A stretch of DNA of 42,061 bases. Origin: Flavobacteriaceae bacterium (GTDB lineage Bacteria; Bacteroidota; Bacteroidia; Flavobacteriales; Flavobacteriaceae). The stretch spans positions 1 to 42,061 of the forward strand of contig JAFMLQ010000019.1 in the NCBI GenBank assembly GCA_017852075.1, read 5' to 3'. This document shows positions 16,025 to 24,590 of this stretch, piece by piece; position 1 is the first letter of the stretch; every line of letters starts with the position of its first letter. Under the pieces are notes generated by a model, which saw nothing but the letters and a program-made list of their open reading frames with translations, searched no databases and was not told where the DNA came from. The position numbers were made by a program, and so were the translations under genes.

Positions 16025-16043
16025 TCTCAAATAAAAAAGAGTC

Positions 16044-17714
16044 ATGGAGCGTTCATTGCATTTTATAGAACATATTATTGAAGAAGATCTGACTCAAGAT
16101 TATAAACGGGATCAGTTGCGTTTTCGTTTCCCCCCCGAACCTAATGGTTATTTACACATAGGTCATGTGAAAGCAATATGCCTCAACTTTAACTTAGGGC
16201 AGCGATACAATGCTCCTGTCAACTTACGGTTCGACGACACCAATCCCGCGAAAGAAGAACAACAGTTTGTAGATGCCATTAAGGAAAACATACAATGGTT
16301 GGGCTACCAATGGGACTCAGAGTGTTATGCATCAGATTATTTTCAACAGCTCTACGAATGGGCAGAAAAACTGATAACCGAAGGAAAGGCATATGTTGAT
16401 TCTCAAAATTCGGATACGATTGCGGAACAGAAAGGGACACCCACAAAACCAGGGGTAAATAGTCCCTATAGAAATCGCTCAGTAGAAGAAAACCTAGAGC
16501 TATTTGCCCAAATGAAAGCAGGAAAACACAATGAAGGAGCTCATGTACTCCGCGCTAAAATTGACATGGCATCTCCCAATATGCTTCTTCGAGACCCTGT
16601 TATGTACCGCGTTTTATATAAAACACATCATCGTACTGGAGACGATTGGTGTATTTATCCGATGTATGATTGGACTCATGGACAGTCGGATTATATTGAA
16701 CAAGTTTCCCACTCTTTATGCTCTTTAGAGTTTAAGCCTCACCGGGACTTATATGATTGGTTTTTGGACGCTTTAATGCCATTAAAAAAATTACGTCCCA
16801 AACAGCGTGAATTCGCTCGCATGAACTTGTCTTATACCGTTACAAGTAAAAGAAAATTATCAGAGTTAATTGAGGATGGGCACGTAACTGGATGGGACGA
16901 TCCGAGAATGCCAACTATCGCAGGCCTAAGAAGAAGAGGCTACACCGCGAGATCGTTACGCAACTTTGTGGATGCAGCAGGAGTTGCCAAACGTGAAAAT
17001 GTTATTGATATGTCCCTTTTAGAACATTCGGTTCGTGAGGATCTTAACGCGATAGCACCAAGAGTTATGGGGGTTTTGGATCCAATTAAACTCACATTAA
17101 CTAATTACCCTGAAGACAAGACCGAATTGTTAGAAGGAGAAGTTAACCCAGAGCAACCTGAAAAAGGGAAACGAAGTTTTCCTTTCTCAAAACACCTTTA
17201 TATTGAACGTGAAGACTTTAAAGAAACAGCGAATCGAAAATTCTTTCGTTTGACACTAGACAAAGAAGTAAGATTAAAAAACGCGTACATTATAAAAGGT
17301 GAATCTGTTGTCAAAGATGCGCAAGGGAATATTACCGAAATCCTTTGTACTTATGACCCTGAAAGTAAAAGCGGAAGTGGCACTGAATCAAGCCAACGCA
17401 AAGTAAAAGGAACCTTACACTGGGTAACACAGAAGGAAGCACTAAAAGTACAGGTACGTCTCTACGACCGTTTATTTAACGTGCCTTCACCAGACCAAGA
17501 TAAAGAGAAGGACTTCAAAGCCTTTGTGAACCCGAACTCATTACAGGAAATATCAGCATTTGTAGAGCCTGGTCTTTCGGAGGCCAAAAAGGGAGACTTG
17601 TTCCAGTTTCAGCGCTTAGGTTACTTTGTTTTAGACCAAGATTCTACCGCCCAGCAACTGGTTTTCAATAAAACAGTTGGCCTTAGAGATACTTGGGAAA
17701 AACAAAACCAGTAG
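16044..17714 (+). CDS. glnS: glutamine--tRNA ligase
   Basis: A 556-residue class I aminoacyl-tRNA synthetase that charges tRNA-Gln. The HIGH motif is HIGH at residues 38-41 in PEPNGYLHIGHVKAI, and the KMSKS equivalent is VTSKRKLSELI near 266, followed by GWDDPRMPTIAGLRRRGY, which is diagnostic of GlnRS rather than GluRS. The C-terminal beta-barrel anticodon-binding part is complete. Because glutaminyl-tRNA is made directly, the indirect GatCAB route may not be needed for Gln. It is transcribed from its own promoter and converges on the SPFH gene, with stops 3 bases apart. Confidence 0.96.
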   Translation: MERSLHFIEHIIEEDLTQDYKRDQLRFRFPPEPNGYLHIGHVKAICLNFNLGQRYNAPVNLRFDDTNPAKEEQQFVDAIKENIQWLGYQWDSECYASDYFQQLYEWAEKLITEGKAYVDSQNSDTIAEQKGTPTKPGVNSPYRNRSVEENLELFAQMKAGKHNEGAHVLRAKIDMASPNMLLRDPVMYRVLYKTHHRTGDDWCIYPMYDWTHGQSDYIEQVSHSLCSLEFKPHRDLYDWFLDALMPLKKLRPKQREFARMNLSYTVTSKRKLSELIEDGHVTGWDDPRMPTIAGLRRRGYTARSLRNFVDAAGVAKRENVIDMSLLEHSVREDLNAIAPRVMGVLDPIKLTLTNYPEDKTELLEGEVNPEQPEKGKRSFPFSKHLYIEREDFKETANRKFFRLTLDKEVRLKNAYIIKGESVVKDAQGNITEILCTYDPESKSGSGTESSQRKVKGTLHWVTQKEALKVQVRLYDRLFNVPSPDQDKEKDFKAFVNPNSLQEISAFVEPGLSEAKKGDLFQFQRLGYFVLDQDSTAQQLVFNKTVGLRDTWEKQNQ

Positions 17715-17717
17715 CTG

Positions 17718-18653
17718 TTATTTGTCTTTAGCTCCTGTGCCTTTCAAATTCTGATTTTTCATTGCTTCACCGATCTGATTACTCGCTGTAAATGAGGCGA
17801 CCATATCATTTAGCATTTGACTTCCTGCTTGCGGTGAATTTGGCAAAAGAATCAAGTTGGAATTTGTTTCTCCACCAATCGCTTGAAGTGTGTCATAATG
17901 TTGGGTGACCACAATTAACGCAGAGGCCTCTTGGGAGTTAATTCCCACTTTGTTTAACACATCAACAGACTCTTCTAGACCTCGGGCAATTTCTCTCCTC
18001 TGATCTGCAATACCCTGCCCTTGAAGACGTTTGCTCTCGGCTTCTGCCTTTGCTTTTTCAACAATTAATATACGCTCTGCATCACCGTCATATTGAGCAG
18101 CAACTTTTTTGCGTTCTGCAGCATTAATTCGGTTCATCGCCGCCTTTACCTCTGGGTCGGGGTCAATGTCGGTAACCAAAGCTTTGATAATGTCATAGCC
18201 GTAGTTTGTCATAGCATCATTAAGCTCTCCTTTTACGGCATTGGCGATATCGTCTTTTTTCTCAAACACATCGTCCAGCTTCATCTTTGGAACTACTGCA
18301 CGGACAACGTCAAAAACATAGGAAGTGATTTGGTCTTGAGGGTAATCCAATTTATAAAAAGCATCATATACGTTTTCTCTCACCACTTGATATTGTACAG
18401 AGACTTTCAGTTTTACAAAAACATCATCTTTGGTTTTGGTCTCTACAATTACATCCAGTTGGAGAATTCGAAGACTGAGTCTTCCCGAGATACGGTCAAT
18501 GATTGGAATTCTATAGTGTAAACCTGACTGACGGATGGATAAGAACCGACCAAAACGTTCAACTATAGCGGCAGTTTGTTGTTTCACCACAAAAATTCCT
18601 GATAACAGAAACAGAATGAATAAAAGGGTAATTACATAGGAAAAGATAGTCAT
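17718..18653 (-). CDS. SPFH/band 7 (stomatin-like) membrane protein
   Basis: A 311-residue membrane-anchored protein of the stomatin/prohibitin class. One N-terminal transmembrane helix (about 5-25) is followed by the band-7 domain: QTAAIVERFGRFLSIRQSGLHYRIPIIDRI, then ILQLDVIVETKTKDDVFVKLKVSVQYQV, and an extended Ala/Glu-rich coiled coil (about 175-240, AERKKVAAQYDGDAERILIVEKAKAEAESKRLQGQG). Such proteins form cage-like oligomers in membrane microdomains and interact with proteases. A NfeD partner gene is not adjacent. It lies 15 bases after gltX on the minus strand and is likely co-transcribed with it. Confidence 0.88.
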   Translation of the reverse strand: MTIFSYVITLLFILFLLSGIFVVKQQTAAIVERFGRFLSIRQSGLHYRIPIIDRISGRLSLRILQLDVIVETKTKDDVFVKLKVSVQYQVVRENVYDAFYKLDYPQDQITSYVFDVVRAVVPKMKLDDVFEKKDDIANAVKGELNDAMTNYGYDIIKALVTDIDPDPEVKAAMNRINAAERKKVAAQYDGDAERILIVEKAKAEAESKRLQGQGIADQRREIARGLEESVDVLNKVGINSQEASALIVVTQHYDTLQAIGGETNSNLILLPNSPQAGSQMLNDMVASFTASNQIGEAMKNQNLKGTGAKDK

Positions 18654-18668
18654 GGGAAAAAGGTTTAA

Positions 18669-20144
18669 TTAGGATAAATACTGAATAAAATTTTGCACTC
18701 TTTTTAAAGATACATTTTTTCCTAATAGAGTACAAATTTCAAATAAATCAGGACCCGTTAATTTTCCAACGAGGCTCAATCGGAAAGATTGCATTACTAG
18801 GCCTAAAGGCACGTCATTATTTTTAGCCCACTGAAACAAAGCGTTTTTAATGGTTTCGCCCTCTTTTTGATTTACTAAAAGCAATGCAATTTGTTTTAAA
18901 ACCATTAGGGGGTTTTTATTTTGAATCTTGGCAACACTTTTCTCATCGTAGGGATACGGGTTTCTCAAAAAGGCAATTTCTTCCTCAAGATCGTTAATTG
19001 TATAAAGTCGCTCCTTGAACAAGTTGATGATTTGTAACTGTTTTTCCTCCTCAAAGTCGTTCAGAACCTCTTGTGCCTTTTGCATGACCAGCAAGGTCCC
19101 TGCATCCGCTTTTGAAAGGTATTGATGGTTCACAGATTTTGCTTTTTCGTAGTCAAAACGAGCCCCTGCCTTTTGTACCCCTTCTACACTAAATGCAGCT
19201 TCTAACTCGGTTAAAGAGAAGAGCTCTTTTTCACTTCCATCGTTCCATCCCAATAAAGCGAGATAGTTGACGAGCCCCTCCGGTAAAAACCCCATTTCTC
19301 TAAACCCCGGAGTATCTTCTCCCCATTCTAATGGAAATACAGGAAAACCGTCCTTATCTCCGTCTCTTTTCGATAGCTTCCCTTTTCCGTTGGGTTTTAA
19401 AATTAATGGCAAGTGCATAAATTTTGGAGTTTCCCAACCAAAAGCATCGTAGATAAGCTTGTGCATAGGCAACGAGGGAAGCCACTCTTCCCCTCGGATG
19501 ACAGTTGTGATTTCCATTAGCCTGTCATCTACTACATTAGCAAAATGATAAGTAGGCATTCCATCACTTTTCATAAGTATCTTGTCGTCTAGCAGATCGG
19601 ATTCAACCGTTACATTCCCACGAACTTCATCAGTAACACTCACGCGTTGTCCGGGAGTCACCTTTAGGCGCACAACATAGTCACCCTCTAAGGCTGCCTT
19701 TATTTCACTATCACTTAGAGTAAGGCTATTTCGAAATTGCATTCTGTTATGACTGCCATATCGAAAAGTTTCCCCCTTCTTTTCTGCTTCTTTTCTAGAA
19801 GTGTCAAGCGTGTCCGTTAAATCAAAAGCGTAATAAGCGGTTCCAGATGCAATAAGTTGATCGATGTGTTTTTTGTAAATTGACGTCCGCTCGCTTTGTC
19901 TATAAGGACCATAAGCCCCCCCATTTACAGGCCCTTCATCAGGGACCATACCACACCATTCTAGCGCTTCTTGTATATACGCTTCGCTTCCACTTACGTA
20001 TCGGTTTTGGTCTGTATCTTCAACACGTAAAATAAAGGTTCCCTTGTGTTTTCTCGCATATAGATAGTTGAAAAGGGCGGTACGCAACCCACCTATGTGT
20101 AAAGGCCCTGTTGGGCTGGGCGCAAAACGAACACGTGTTTTCAT
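18669..20144 (-). CDS. gltX: glutamate--tRNA ligase
   Basis: A 491-residue GluRS. The HIGH motif appears as SPTGPLHIGGLRTALFNYL at about 8-26, and the KMSKS motif as KLSKRDGDK near 256. FRYGSHNR and EDTDQNRYVSGSE are further class I signatures, and the C-terminal helical anticodon-binding domain is present. I start it at 20144 (MKTRVRFAPSPTG); a longer in-frame ATG at 20195 lies upstream of the perfect -7 box at 20155-20162 and is not used. It is divergent from ybeY. glnS is also in the window, so both amino acids are charged directly. Confidence 0.96.
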   Translation of the reverse strand: MKTRVRFAPSPTGPLHIGGLRTALFNYLYARKHKGTFILRVEDTDQNRYVSGSEAYIQEALEWCGMVPDEGPVNGGAYGPYRQSERTSIYKKHIDQLIASGTAYYAFDLTDTLDTSRKEAEKKGETFRYGSHNRMQFRNSLTLSDSEIKAALEGDYVVRLKVTPGQRVSVTDEVRGNVTVESDLLDDKILMKSDGMPTYHFANVVDDRLMEITTVIRGEEWLPSLPMHKLIYDAFGWETPKFMHLPLILKPNGKGKLSKRDGDKDGFPVFPLEWGEDTPGFREMGFLPEGLVNYLALLGWNDGSEKELFSLTELEAAFSVEGVQKAGARFDYEKAKSVNHQYLSKADAGTLLVMQKAQEVLNDFEEEKQLQIINLFKERLYTINDLEEEIAFLRNPYPYDEKSVAKIQNKNPLMVLKQIALLLVNQKEGETIKNALFQWAKNNDVPLGLVMQSFRLSLVGKLTGPDLFEICTLLGKNVSLKRVQNFIQYLS

Positions 20145-20154
20145 CTTTTTTGGG

Positions 20155-20162
20155 CAAATATA
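20155..20162 (-). promoter_or_regulatory. TATATTTG -7 box for gltX
   Basis: A perfect TAnnTTTG on the minus strand, 10 bases before the gltX ATG; it rules out the longer start at 20195. Confidence 0.6.
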
Positions 20163-20205
20163 AGGGCTTCTACCCGAATCCACTATCCGTACCAAGCAAA
20201 TCGTT

Positions 20206-20213
20206 TATATTTG
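20206..20213 (+). promoter_or_regulatory. TATATTTG -7 box for ybeY
   Basis: A perfect TAnnTTTG element. It is 14 bases before the ATC at 20228 and 17 before the ATT at 20231, but 74 before the first ATG at 20288, which supports a non-AUG start. Confidence 0.55.
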
Positions 20214-20227
20214 CAAAAAAATAGAAT

Positions 20228-20653
20228 ATCATTTCTTTTCACAACATACCGGAGTTTTTAAAAAATGCAGAACTTGAAAGCGCGTTAATGGATTTCGTTC
20301 GTGAGTATAACTATACCATTGGAAAGCTGTCTTATAACTTTGTTTCCAAAGAAGAGCTGCTGAAAATGAACCAAGAATATTTAAATCACGATACACATAC
20401 AGACATCATTACGTTTGATTATTCATCACAGAAAACGCTGAGTGCAGAAATTTTTATTTCCATGTGGGCTATACGCCAATCTGCTAAAGATGAAAACCAA
20501 ACAACTGAAAATGAGACACTTAGGGTTATTTCACATGGTGTATTACATTGTATGGGGTTAAATGACAAAAACAGAGAAGAAAAAGCGATGATGCGTAAAA
20601 GTGAAAATAGATTCATAGAATTGTTCCACGTGAAACAAAAGAAATATGTTTGA
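20228..20653 (+). CDS. ybeY: endoribonuclease YbeY, apparently non-AUG start
   Basis: A metal-dependent rRNA-processing endoribonuclease. The zinc site reads ISHGVLHCMGLND, with His, His and Asp in place of the third His, as is usual in Bacteroidota. LNHDTHTDIITFDY is the other hallmark. From the first ATG (20288) the product would be 121 residues and lack the first strand and part of helix one. The frame continues upstream as ISFHNIPEFLKNAELESALM, matching the family's usual M-I-x-F start, up to a TAG at 20222-20224. The only codons available are AAT, ATC (20228) and ATT (20231), so ATC or ATT is the likely start, giving about 141 residues, the normal size. The 3' end overlaps mnmG by 8 bases and carries a parS-like site. 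Confidence 0.85.
   Translation: MISFHNIPEFLKNAELESALMDFVREYNYTIGKLSYNFVSKEELLKMNQEYLNHDTHTDIITFDYSSQKTLSAEIFISMWAIRQSAKDENQTTENETLRVISHGVLHCMGLNDKNREEKAMMRKSENRFIELFHVKQKKYV
20622..20637 (+). other. parS: parS-like ParB-binding site, copy 1
   Basis: TGTTCCACGTGAAACA, a perfect match to the widely conserved parS consensus TGTTNCACGTGAAACA. It lies within the last codons of ybeY (LFHVKQ). parS is bound by ParB, which with ParA/Smc segregates newly replicated origins. Confidence 0.85.
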
Positions 20654-22517
20654 TACGCAATATGATGTTATAGTTGTAGGAGCTGGCCATGCAGGCTGTG
20701 AAGCTGCTGCTGCTGCTGCCAACTTGGGTTCAAAAACATTGTTAATTACAATGAATTTACAGAATGTTGCCCAAATGTCTTGTAACCCAGCTATGGGAGG
20801 TATCGCAAAAGGACAAATTGTAAGGGAGATTGACGCCCTAGGGGGATATAGTGGAATTGTTTCCGATCGTAGCGCGATTCAATATAAAATGTTGAACCAA
20901 TCCAAAGGCCCCGCTATGTGGAGCCCAAGAGTACAATCCGACCGCAGCTTATTTTCACTAGAATGGCGCTCTATGCTAGAGCAAACCCAATTCGTTGACT
21001 TTTATCAAGACATGGTTGTTGACTTAATAGTAAAAGAACATCAAGCTGTAGGAGTGGTTACCTCTCTAGGATCTAAAATTTATGGCAAGGCGGTAGTGCT
21101 TACGAATGGAACTTTTCTCAACGGCCTTATTCATATCGGAGAAAAGAATTTTGGAGGAGGACGCGCTGGAGAAAAGGCAGCAACTGGCCTTACCAGCGCC
21201 TTGCAAAAATTAGGGTTTATCGCAGGGAGGATGAAAACAGGCACTCCCCCTCGGGTGGACGGAAGGTCCCTAGATTTCTCTAAGATGACTGAACAACCCG
21301 GAGACGTGAACCCATCCAAATTTTCATTTTCCGATAACACAGAACCCCTTACCAAACAACGAAGTTGTTATATTACCCACACCAATCTTGAAGTACACGA
21401 CATACTGAGGGATGGTTTTGACCGCTCCCCAATGTTTAATGGCGCTATTCAAAGCACAGGGCCACGGTATTGTCCCTCCATTGAGGATAAGATTAATCGT
21501 TTTGCCGACAAATCTCAACACCAAATATTTGTAGAACCTGAAGGATGGAATACAGTGGAAGTGTACGTCAACGGATTCTCTACCTCATTGCCAGACGATA
21601 TACAATACGAAGCACTAAGGCGGGTAAAGGGATTTGAAACGGTAAAGTTTTTCAGACCAGGCTACGCCATTGAATACGATTACTTCCCCCCCACTCAGTT
21701 GTTTCACAGTCTAGAAACAAAACTTATACAAAATCTGTTTTTCGCTGGACAAATCAATGGAACAACAGGATATGAAGAAGCCGGCGCACAGGGAATTATG
21801 GCAGGAATCAATGCCCATCTCAAGCATATGGAGCAAACTCCATTTATTCTAGGAAGAGAAGAAGCCTACATAGGCGTTTTAATAGACGATCTTATTCTAA
21901 AGGGAACAGAGGAGCCTTACCGTATGTTTACCTCGAGAGCAGAATACCGAACCTTGTTACGTCAAGACAATGCAGACGAGCGTCTTACGGCCAGATCACA
22001 TAAGCTAGGCCTAGCATCTGACGATAGATTAAAGAAGGTAGAGGAGAAAACTAAAAAACGCATAAGTTTAGTGAACTACCTTAGAAAAGAAAGCTATCCA
22101 TTAGACGCCACCAATACACTTTTAATTCAGAAGGAAGCAATCCCAGTGACTCAAACTGATAAATACGCGAAACTCCTAGCACGACCAAACATCACCCGAA
22201 AGGATTTTAAGACATTTGAGCTGTTGAACAGCTTTATGTTGGAGAATCAAATGGATGATACCATCTTTGAGCAAGCAGAAATCGAAGTAAAATATGCGGG
22301 CTATATAGAAAAAGAAAAAAGGAATGCCGACAAACTCAAACGTCTTGAAAACATCAACATTCCCAAGAACTTTGATTTCGATGCTCTGGCATCATTATCG
22401 TATGAGGCTAAAGAAAAGCTAAATAAGTTACGACCTGCTACACTAGCACAAGCATCGAGAATTAGTGGCATTAATCCAAGCGACATAAGCGTGCTGTTGG
22501 TATCAATGGGAAGATAA
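20646..22517 (+). CDS. mnmG: tRNA uridine 5-carboxymethylaminomethyl modification enzyme MnmG
   Basis: A 623-residue FAD protein that with MnmE modifies wobble uridine 34 of several tRNAs. The FAD-binding VIVVGAGHAGCEAA is at residues about 9-22, CNPAMGGIAKGQIVREIDALGG at about 47-68 carries the conserved Cys, and GLTSALQKLGFIAGRMKTGTPPRV, the IEYDYFPPTQL segment and AGQINGTTGYEEAGAQG are family signatures. Length is normal. The first 8 bases overlap ybeY. Sites matching parS flank the gene on both sides, and mnmG is a known origin neighbour in other phyla. mnmE is not in the window. Confidence 0.97.
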   Translation: MFDTQYDVIVVGAGHAGCEAAAAAANLGSKTLLITMNLQNVAQMSCNPAMGGIAKGQIVREIDALGGYSGIVSDRSAIQYKMLNQSKGPAMWSPRVQSDRSLFSLEWRSMLEQTQFVDFYQDMVVDLIVKEHQAVGVVTSLGSKIYGKAVVLTNGTFLNGLIHIGEKNFGGGRAGEKAATGLTSALQKLGFIAGRMKTGTPPRVDGRSLDFSKMTEQPGDVNPSKFSFSDNTEPLTKQRSCYITHTNLEVHDILRDGFDRSPMFNGAIQSTGPRYCPSIEDKINRFADKSQHQIFVEPEGWNTVEVYVNGFSTSLPDDIQYEALRRVKGFETVKFFRPGYAIEYDYFPPTQLFHSLETKLIQNLFFAGQINGTTGYEEAGAQGIMAGINAHLKHMEQTPFILGREEAYIGVLIDDLILKGTEEPYRMFTSRAEYRTLLRQDNADERLTARSHKLGLASDDRLKKVEEKTKKRISLVNYLRKESYPLDATNTLLIQKEAIPVTQTDKYAKLLARPNITRKDFKTFELLNSFMLENQMDDTIFEQAEIEVKYAGYIEKEKRNADKLKRLENINIPKNFDFDALASLSYEAKEKLNKLRPATLAQASRISGINPSDISVLLVSMGR

Positions 22518-22522
22518 TATAT

Positions 22523-22538
22523 TGTTTCACGTGGAACA
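22523..22538 (-). other. parS: parS-like ParB-binding site, copy 2
   Basis: TGTTTCACGTGGAACA on plus, the exact reverse complement of copy 1. It occupies most of the 23-base gap between mnmG and the methyltransferase gene, ending 2 bases before the ATG at 22541. Confidence 0.85.
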
Positions 22539-22540
22539 AA

Positions 22541-23398
22541 ATGAACTTTAAAAACAATTTTATCGAAGCGAAAGATCATCTGGTAAGCGGAGAGATCTTT
22601 AAAATAAAATGGGACCCAACAAAAGGGAGGGCCGCTACTCAAGTCAAGCCTTCGCTAGATCTTTCAGCATACTATAACTCGCAGGACTATACTTCTCACA
22701 AAGAGAGCGACTTCTCTTTTATTGAAAAAATTTATGTATTCGTCCAAAACAGGATGTTTCGTTACAAAGCTTCAATTGTAAAGCAAACGACAAGAGACAA
22801 AACTCTATTAGACTTTGGTTCAGGGATTGGTGCTTTTTGTTCATTTATGCAGGAACAAGGATATAACGTTAGTGGCATAGAGCCAATGAATCGCCCACGA
22901 ACGATCGCAAAGGAAAAAGGGCTTAATGTTTTTCAATCTCTAAAAAAGATTCCTAAAACTGTACATTATGACATCATCACTCTTTGGCATGTACTTGAGC
23001 ACCTTCCTAAGCCCGAAAAAACAATAAATAAACTGGCTAAACTTCTACATACAAAGGGAGTGATAATTGTGGCAGTTCCTAACTTAAGTAGCTATGATTC
23101 AGACTTTTATGGCCAAAAATGGGCTGCGTTAGACGTGCCAAGGCACTTATGGCACTTTACCTCAAGAGGGGTATTAAATCTGATGCAATCAGAAGGGTTC
23201 TTTTTAAAAGAAACGCATCCCCTATGGTTTGATGCACTATATATCTCTTATCTCTCGGAAAAACATAGCGGTTCGTATTTCCCTTTTCTTCGAGGGGTAA
23301 TAATAGGGTTACTCTCCAATTTTAAGGCCTTGTTTACAGGAGAGTATTCCTCACTGATTTATGTGTTTTCTAAGAGCGAGCCTTATCAGGAAGATTAA
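22541..23398 (+). CDS. class I SAM-dependent methyltransferase
   Basis: A 285-residue protein with a Rossmann-type methyltransferase core. The AdoMet-binding motif is LLDFGSGIGAFCSFM at about 90-104, motif post I reads VSGIEPM, and IITLWHVLEHLPKPE is the characteristic Methyltransf_23 HVLEH segment. The DVPRHLWHFTSRGV motif is also typical of the group. The substrate is unknown. It follows mnmG with a parS site between them, probably in the same transcript, and overlaps the convergent holB gene by 29 bases. Confidence 0.87.
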   Translation: MNFKNNFIEAKDHLVSGEIFKIKWDPTKGRAATQVKPSLDLSAYYNSQDYTSHKESDFSFIEKIYVFVQNRMFRYKASIVKQTTRDKTLLDFGSGIGAFCSFMQEQGYNVSGIEPMNRPRTIAKEKGLNVFQSLKKIPKTVHYDIITLWHVLEHLPKPEKTINKLAKLLHTKGVIIVAVPNLSSYDSDFYGQKWAALDVPRHLWHFTSRGVLNLMQSEGFFLKETHPLWFDALYISYLSEKHSGSYFPFLRGVIIGLLSNFKALFTGEYSSLIYVFSKSEPYQED

Positions 23399-24494
23399 TT
23401 AAGCGCGTTAATTTTAAGGCGAGATCAGCAAACAGCATTTTTGCACTACCATTACGCAAAATATGATAGTGGGTTTTTTCAAAAAGCGAAATCAATTCTG
23501 AAATGTTTCCTGAATGTACATAAGGAGCAAATTTAGATAGTTCAAAACCTGTTTCGGATCGAAAATGAACGAGATCATTTACGGGATAATTTGTGAGAAA
23601 AGAGTCTCTAAAAAATTGAATTCCGTAGGATAAAAAGGCTTTTTGTTCTTCCCTACCTAGAGAGGCCAATTGTGAAGCCCATTCCATTAATTCTAGAACT
23701 ACTGCTTTGTTTCCCTTGGCTTTAAAAGCATTTCTCAATCCCGAAATCAAAAGCATTTCTCGTTCTTTATTTTCGCTTTGATCTAACATTAGAAGAAGAC
23801 GGCCATAATCCCCTTCTGCCTGAGTCACCAGTTGATTGGGATTTGGCGTAGTTTCTGGAAGGGCTAATTTAAGCGCTTCTTCCTCAATGGGACCTAAGAC
23901 AAGCTGTTGACAACGAGATAAAAGCGTGGGCAAAACAAGCTCTACCTCCTCAGCGAGAAGTAGAAAGAAAGTTTGCTCGGGGGGTTCTTCCAATAACTTT
24001 AAAAAAGCGTTCGCCGCTTGGGCATTCATTTTTTCCAACCCCCAAAGGATGCAGACCTTGCGTTTACCATAAAAAGCTTTGAGATACATCTTATGATGTA
24101 GCTTTTCAATTTCTGCAACACTTATGATCCCTTGTTTGTTTCCCACCTCAATTGCATCAAACCAAGAGGTATAATTTCCATAAGGCTGCCGGTCTAAGAA
24201 CGTCGACCATTCTGAGGAATAATCCTGAGCATATACATGTTTTTCATTACTCTTTTTTACTACAGGGTAGACGAAATGAAGGTCGGCATGTTGGCTTATT
24301 TTCCCCAATTCACTTGGGCGAGGATCAGACGACTCATATTCCAAAAGACCAAGGGCAAATTCAATAGCTAAAGGAAGTCCACCATACCCAGAAAGACCCG
24401 TAAATAGTTGTGCATGAGGAACTTGACTAGAAGAAAAAAGATATTCAAGCTGTTTTTTTAGTCGTTTTTGTCCGATAACGTGAGACCAAATCAT
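23370..24494 (-). CDS. holB: DNA polymerase III delta' subunit
   Basis: The clamp-loader delta' subunit (about 374 residues), an AAA+ family protein that helps load the beta clamp. The start SHVIGQKRLKKQLEYLFSSSQVPHAQLFTGLSGYGG is the typical beginning, and NAQAANAFLKLLEEPPEQTFFLLLAEEVELVLPTLLSRCQQ carries the conserved SRC motif. The P-loop is degenerate (GLSGYGGLPLA), as is common for delta' in this group. I used the ATG at 24494 (MIWSHVIGQ) by family alignment; an ATG at 24515 is the alternative. A -7-like TATCTTTA at 24498-24505 is only 3 bases upstream. Its end overlaps the convergent methyltransferase gene by 29 bases. Confidence 0.88.
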   Translation of the reverse strand: MIWSHVIGQKRLKKQLEYLFSSSQVPHAQLFTGLSGYGGLPLAIEFALGLLEYESSDPRPSELGKISQHADLHFVYPVVKKSNEKHVYAQDYSSEWSTFLDRQPYGNYTSWFDAIEVGNKQGIISVAEIEKLHHKMYLKAFYGKRKVCILWGLEKMNAQAANAFLKLLEEPPEQTFFLLLAEEVELVLPTLLSRCQQLVLGPIEEEALKLALPETTPNPNQLVTQAEGDYGRLLLMLDQSENKEREMLLISGLRNAFKAKGNKAVVLELMEWASQLASLGREEQKAFLSYGIQFFRDSFLTNYPVNDLVHFRSETGFELSKFAPYVHSGNISELISLFEKTHYHILRNGSAKMLFADLALKLTRLINLPDKARS

Positions 24495-24497
24495 AGG

Positions 24498-24505
24498 TAA
24501 AGATA
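24498..24505 (-). promoter_or_regulatory. TATCTTTA -7-like box before holB
   Basis: One base from TAnnTTTG on the minus strand and only 3 bases before the ATG at 24494. If used, the message would be leaderless. Confidence 0.35.
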
Positions 24506-24570
24506 CATTTTCCAAACCGCACTATTTTAGAGAAGTTTAAAAAATGAGTTGCATCCCTCTTCGTTTATTG

Positions 24571-24578
24571 TATTTTTG
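24571..24578 (+). promoter_or_regulatory. TATTTTTG -7 box for pgk
   Basis: A perfect TAnnTTTG element with TTG at 24549-24551 (19-base spacing), 12 bases before the ATG at 24591. It shows the in-frame TTG at 24549 is part of the promoter, not a start. Confidence 0.65.
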
Positions 24579-24590
24579 AAAAAAACAAAA

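Noticed and set aside
16044-20144. glnS and gltX considered as duplicates of one synthetase
   Set aside because: HIGH and KMSKS contexts and C-terminal domains differ: one is GlnRS, the other GluRS.
20132-20146. GAACACGTGTTTTC in the gltX start region, considered as a third parS
   Set aside because: Only the central CACGTG matches; the flanks differ from TGTTNCACGTGAAACA.
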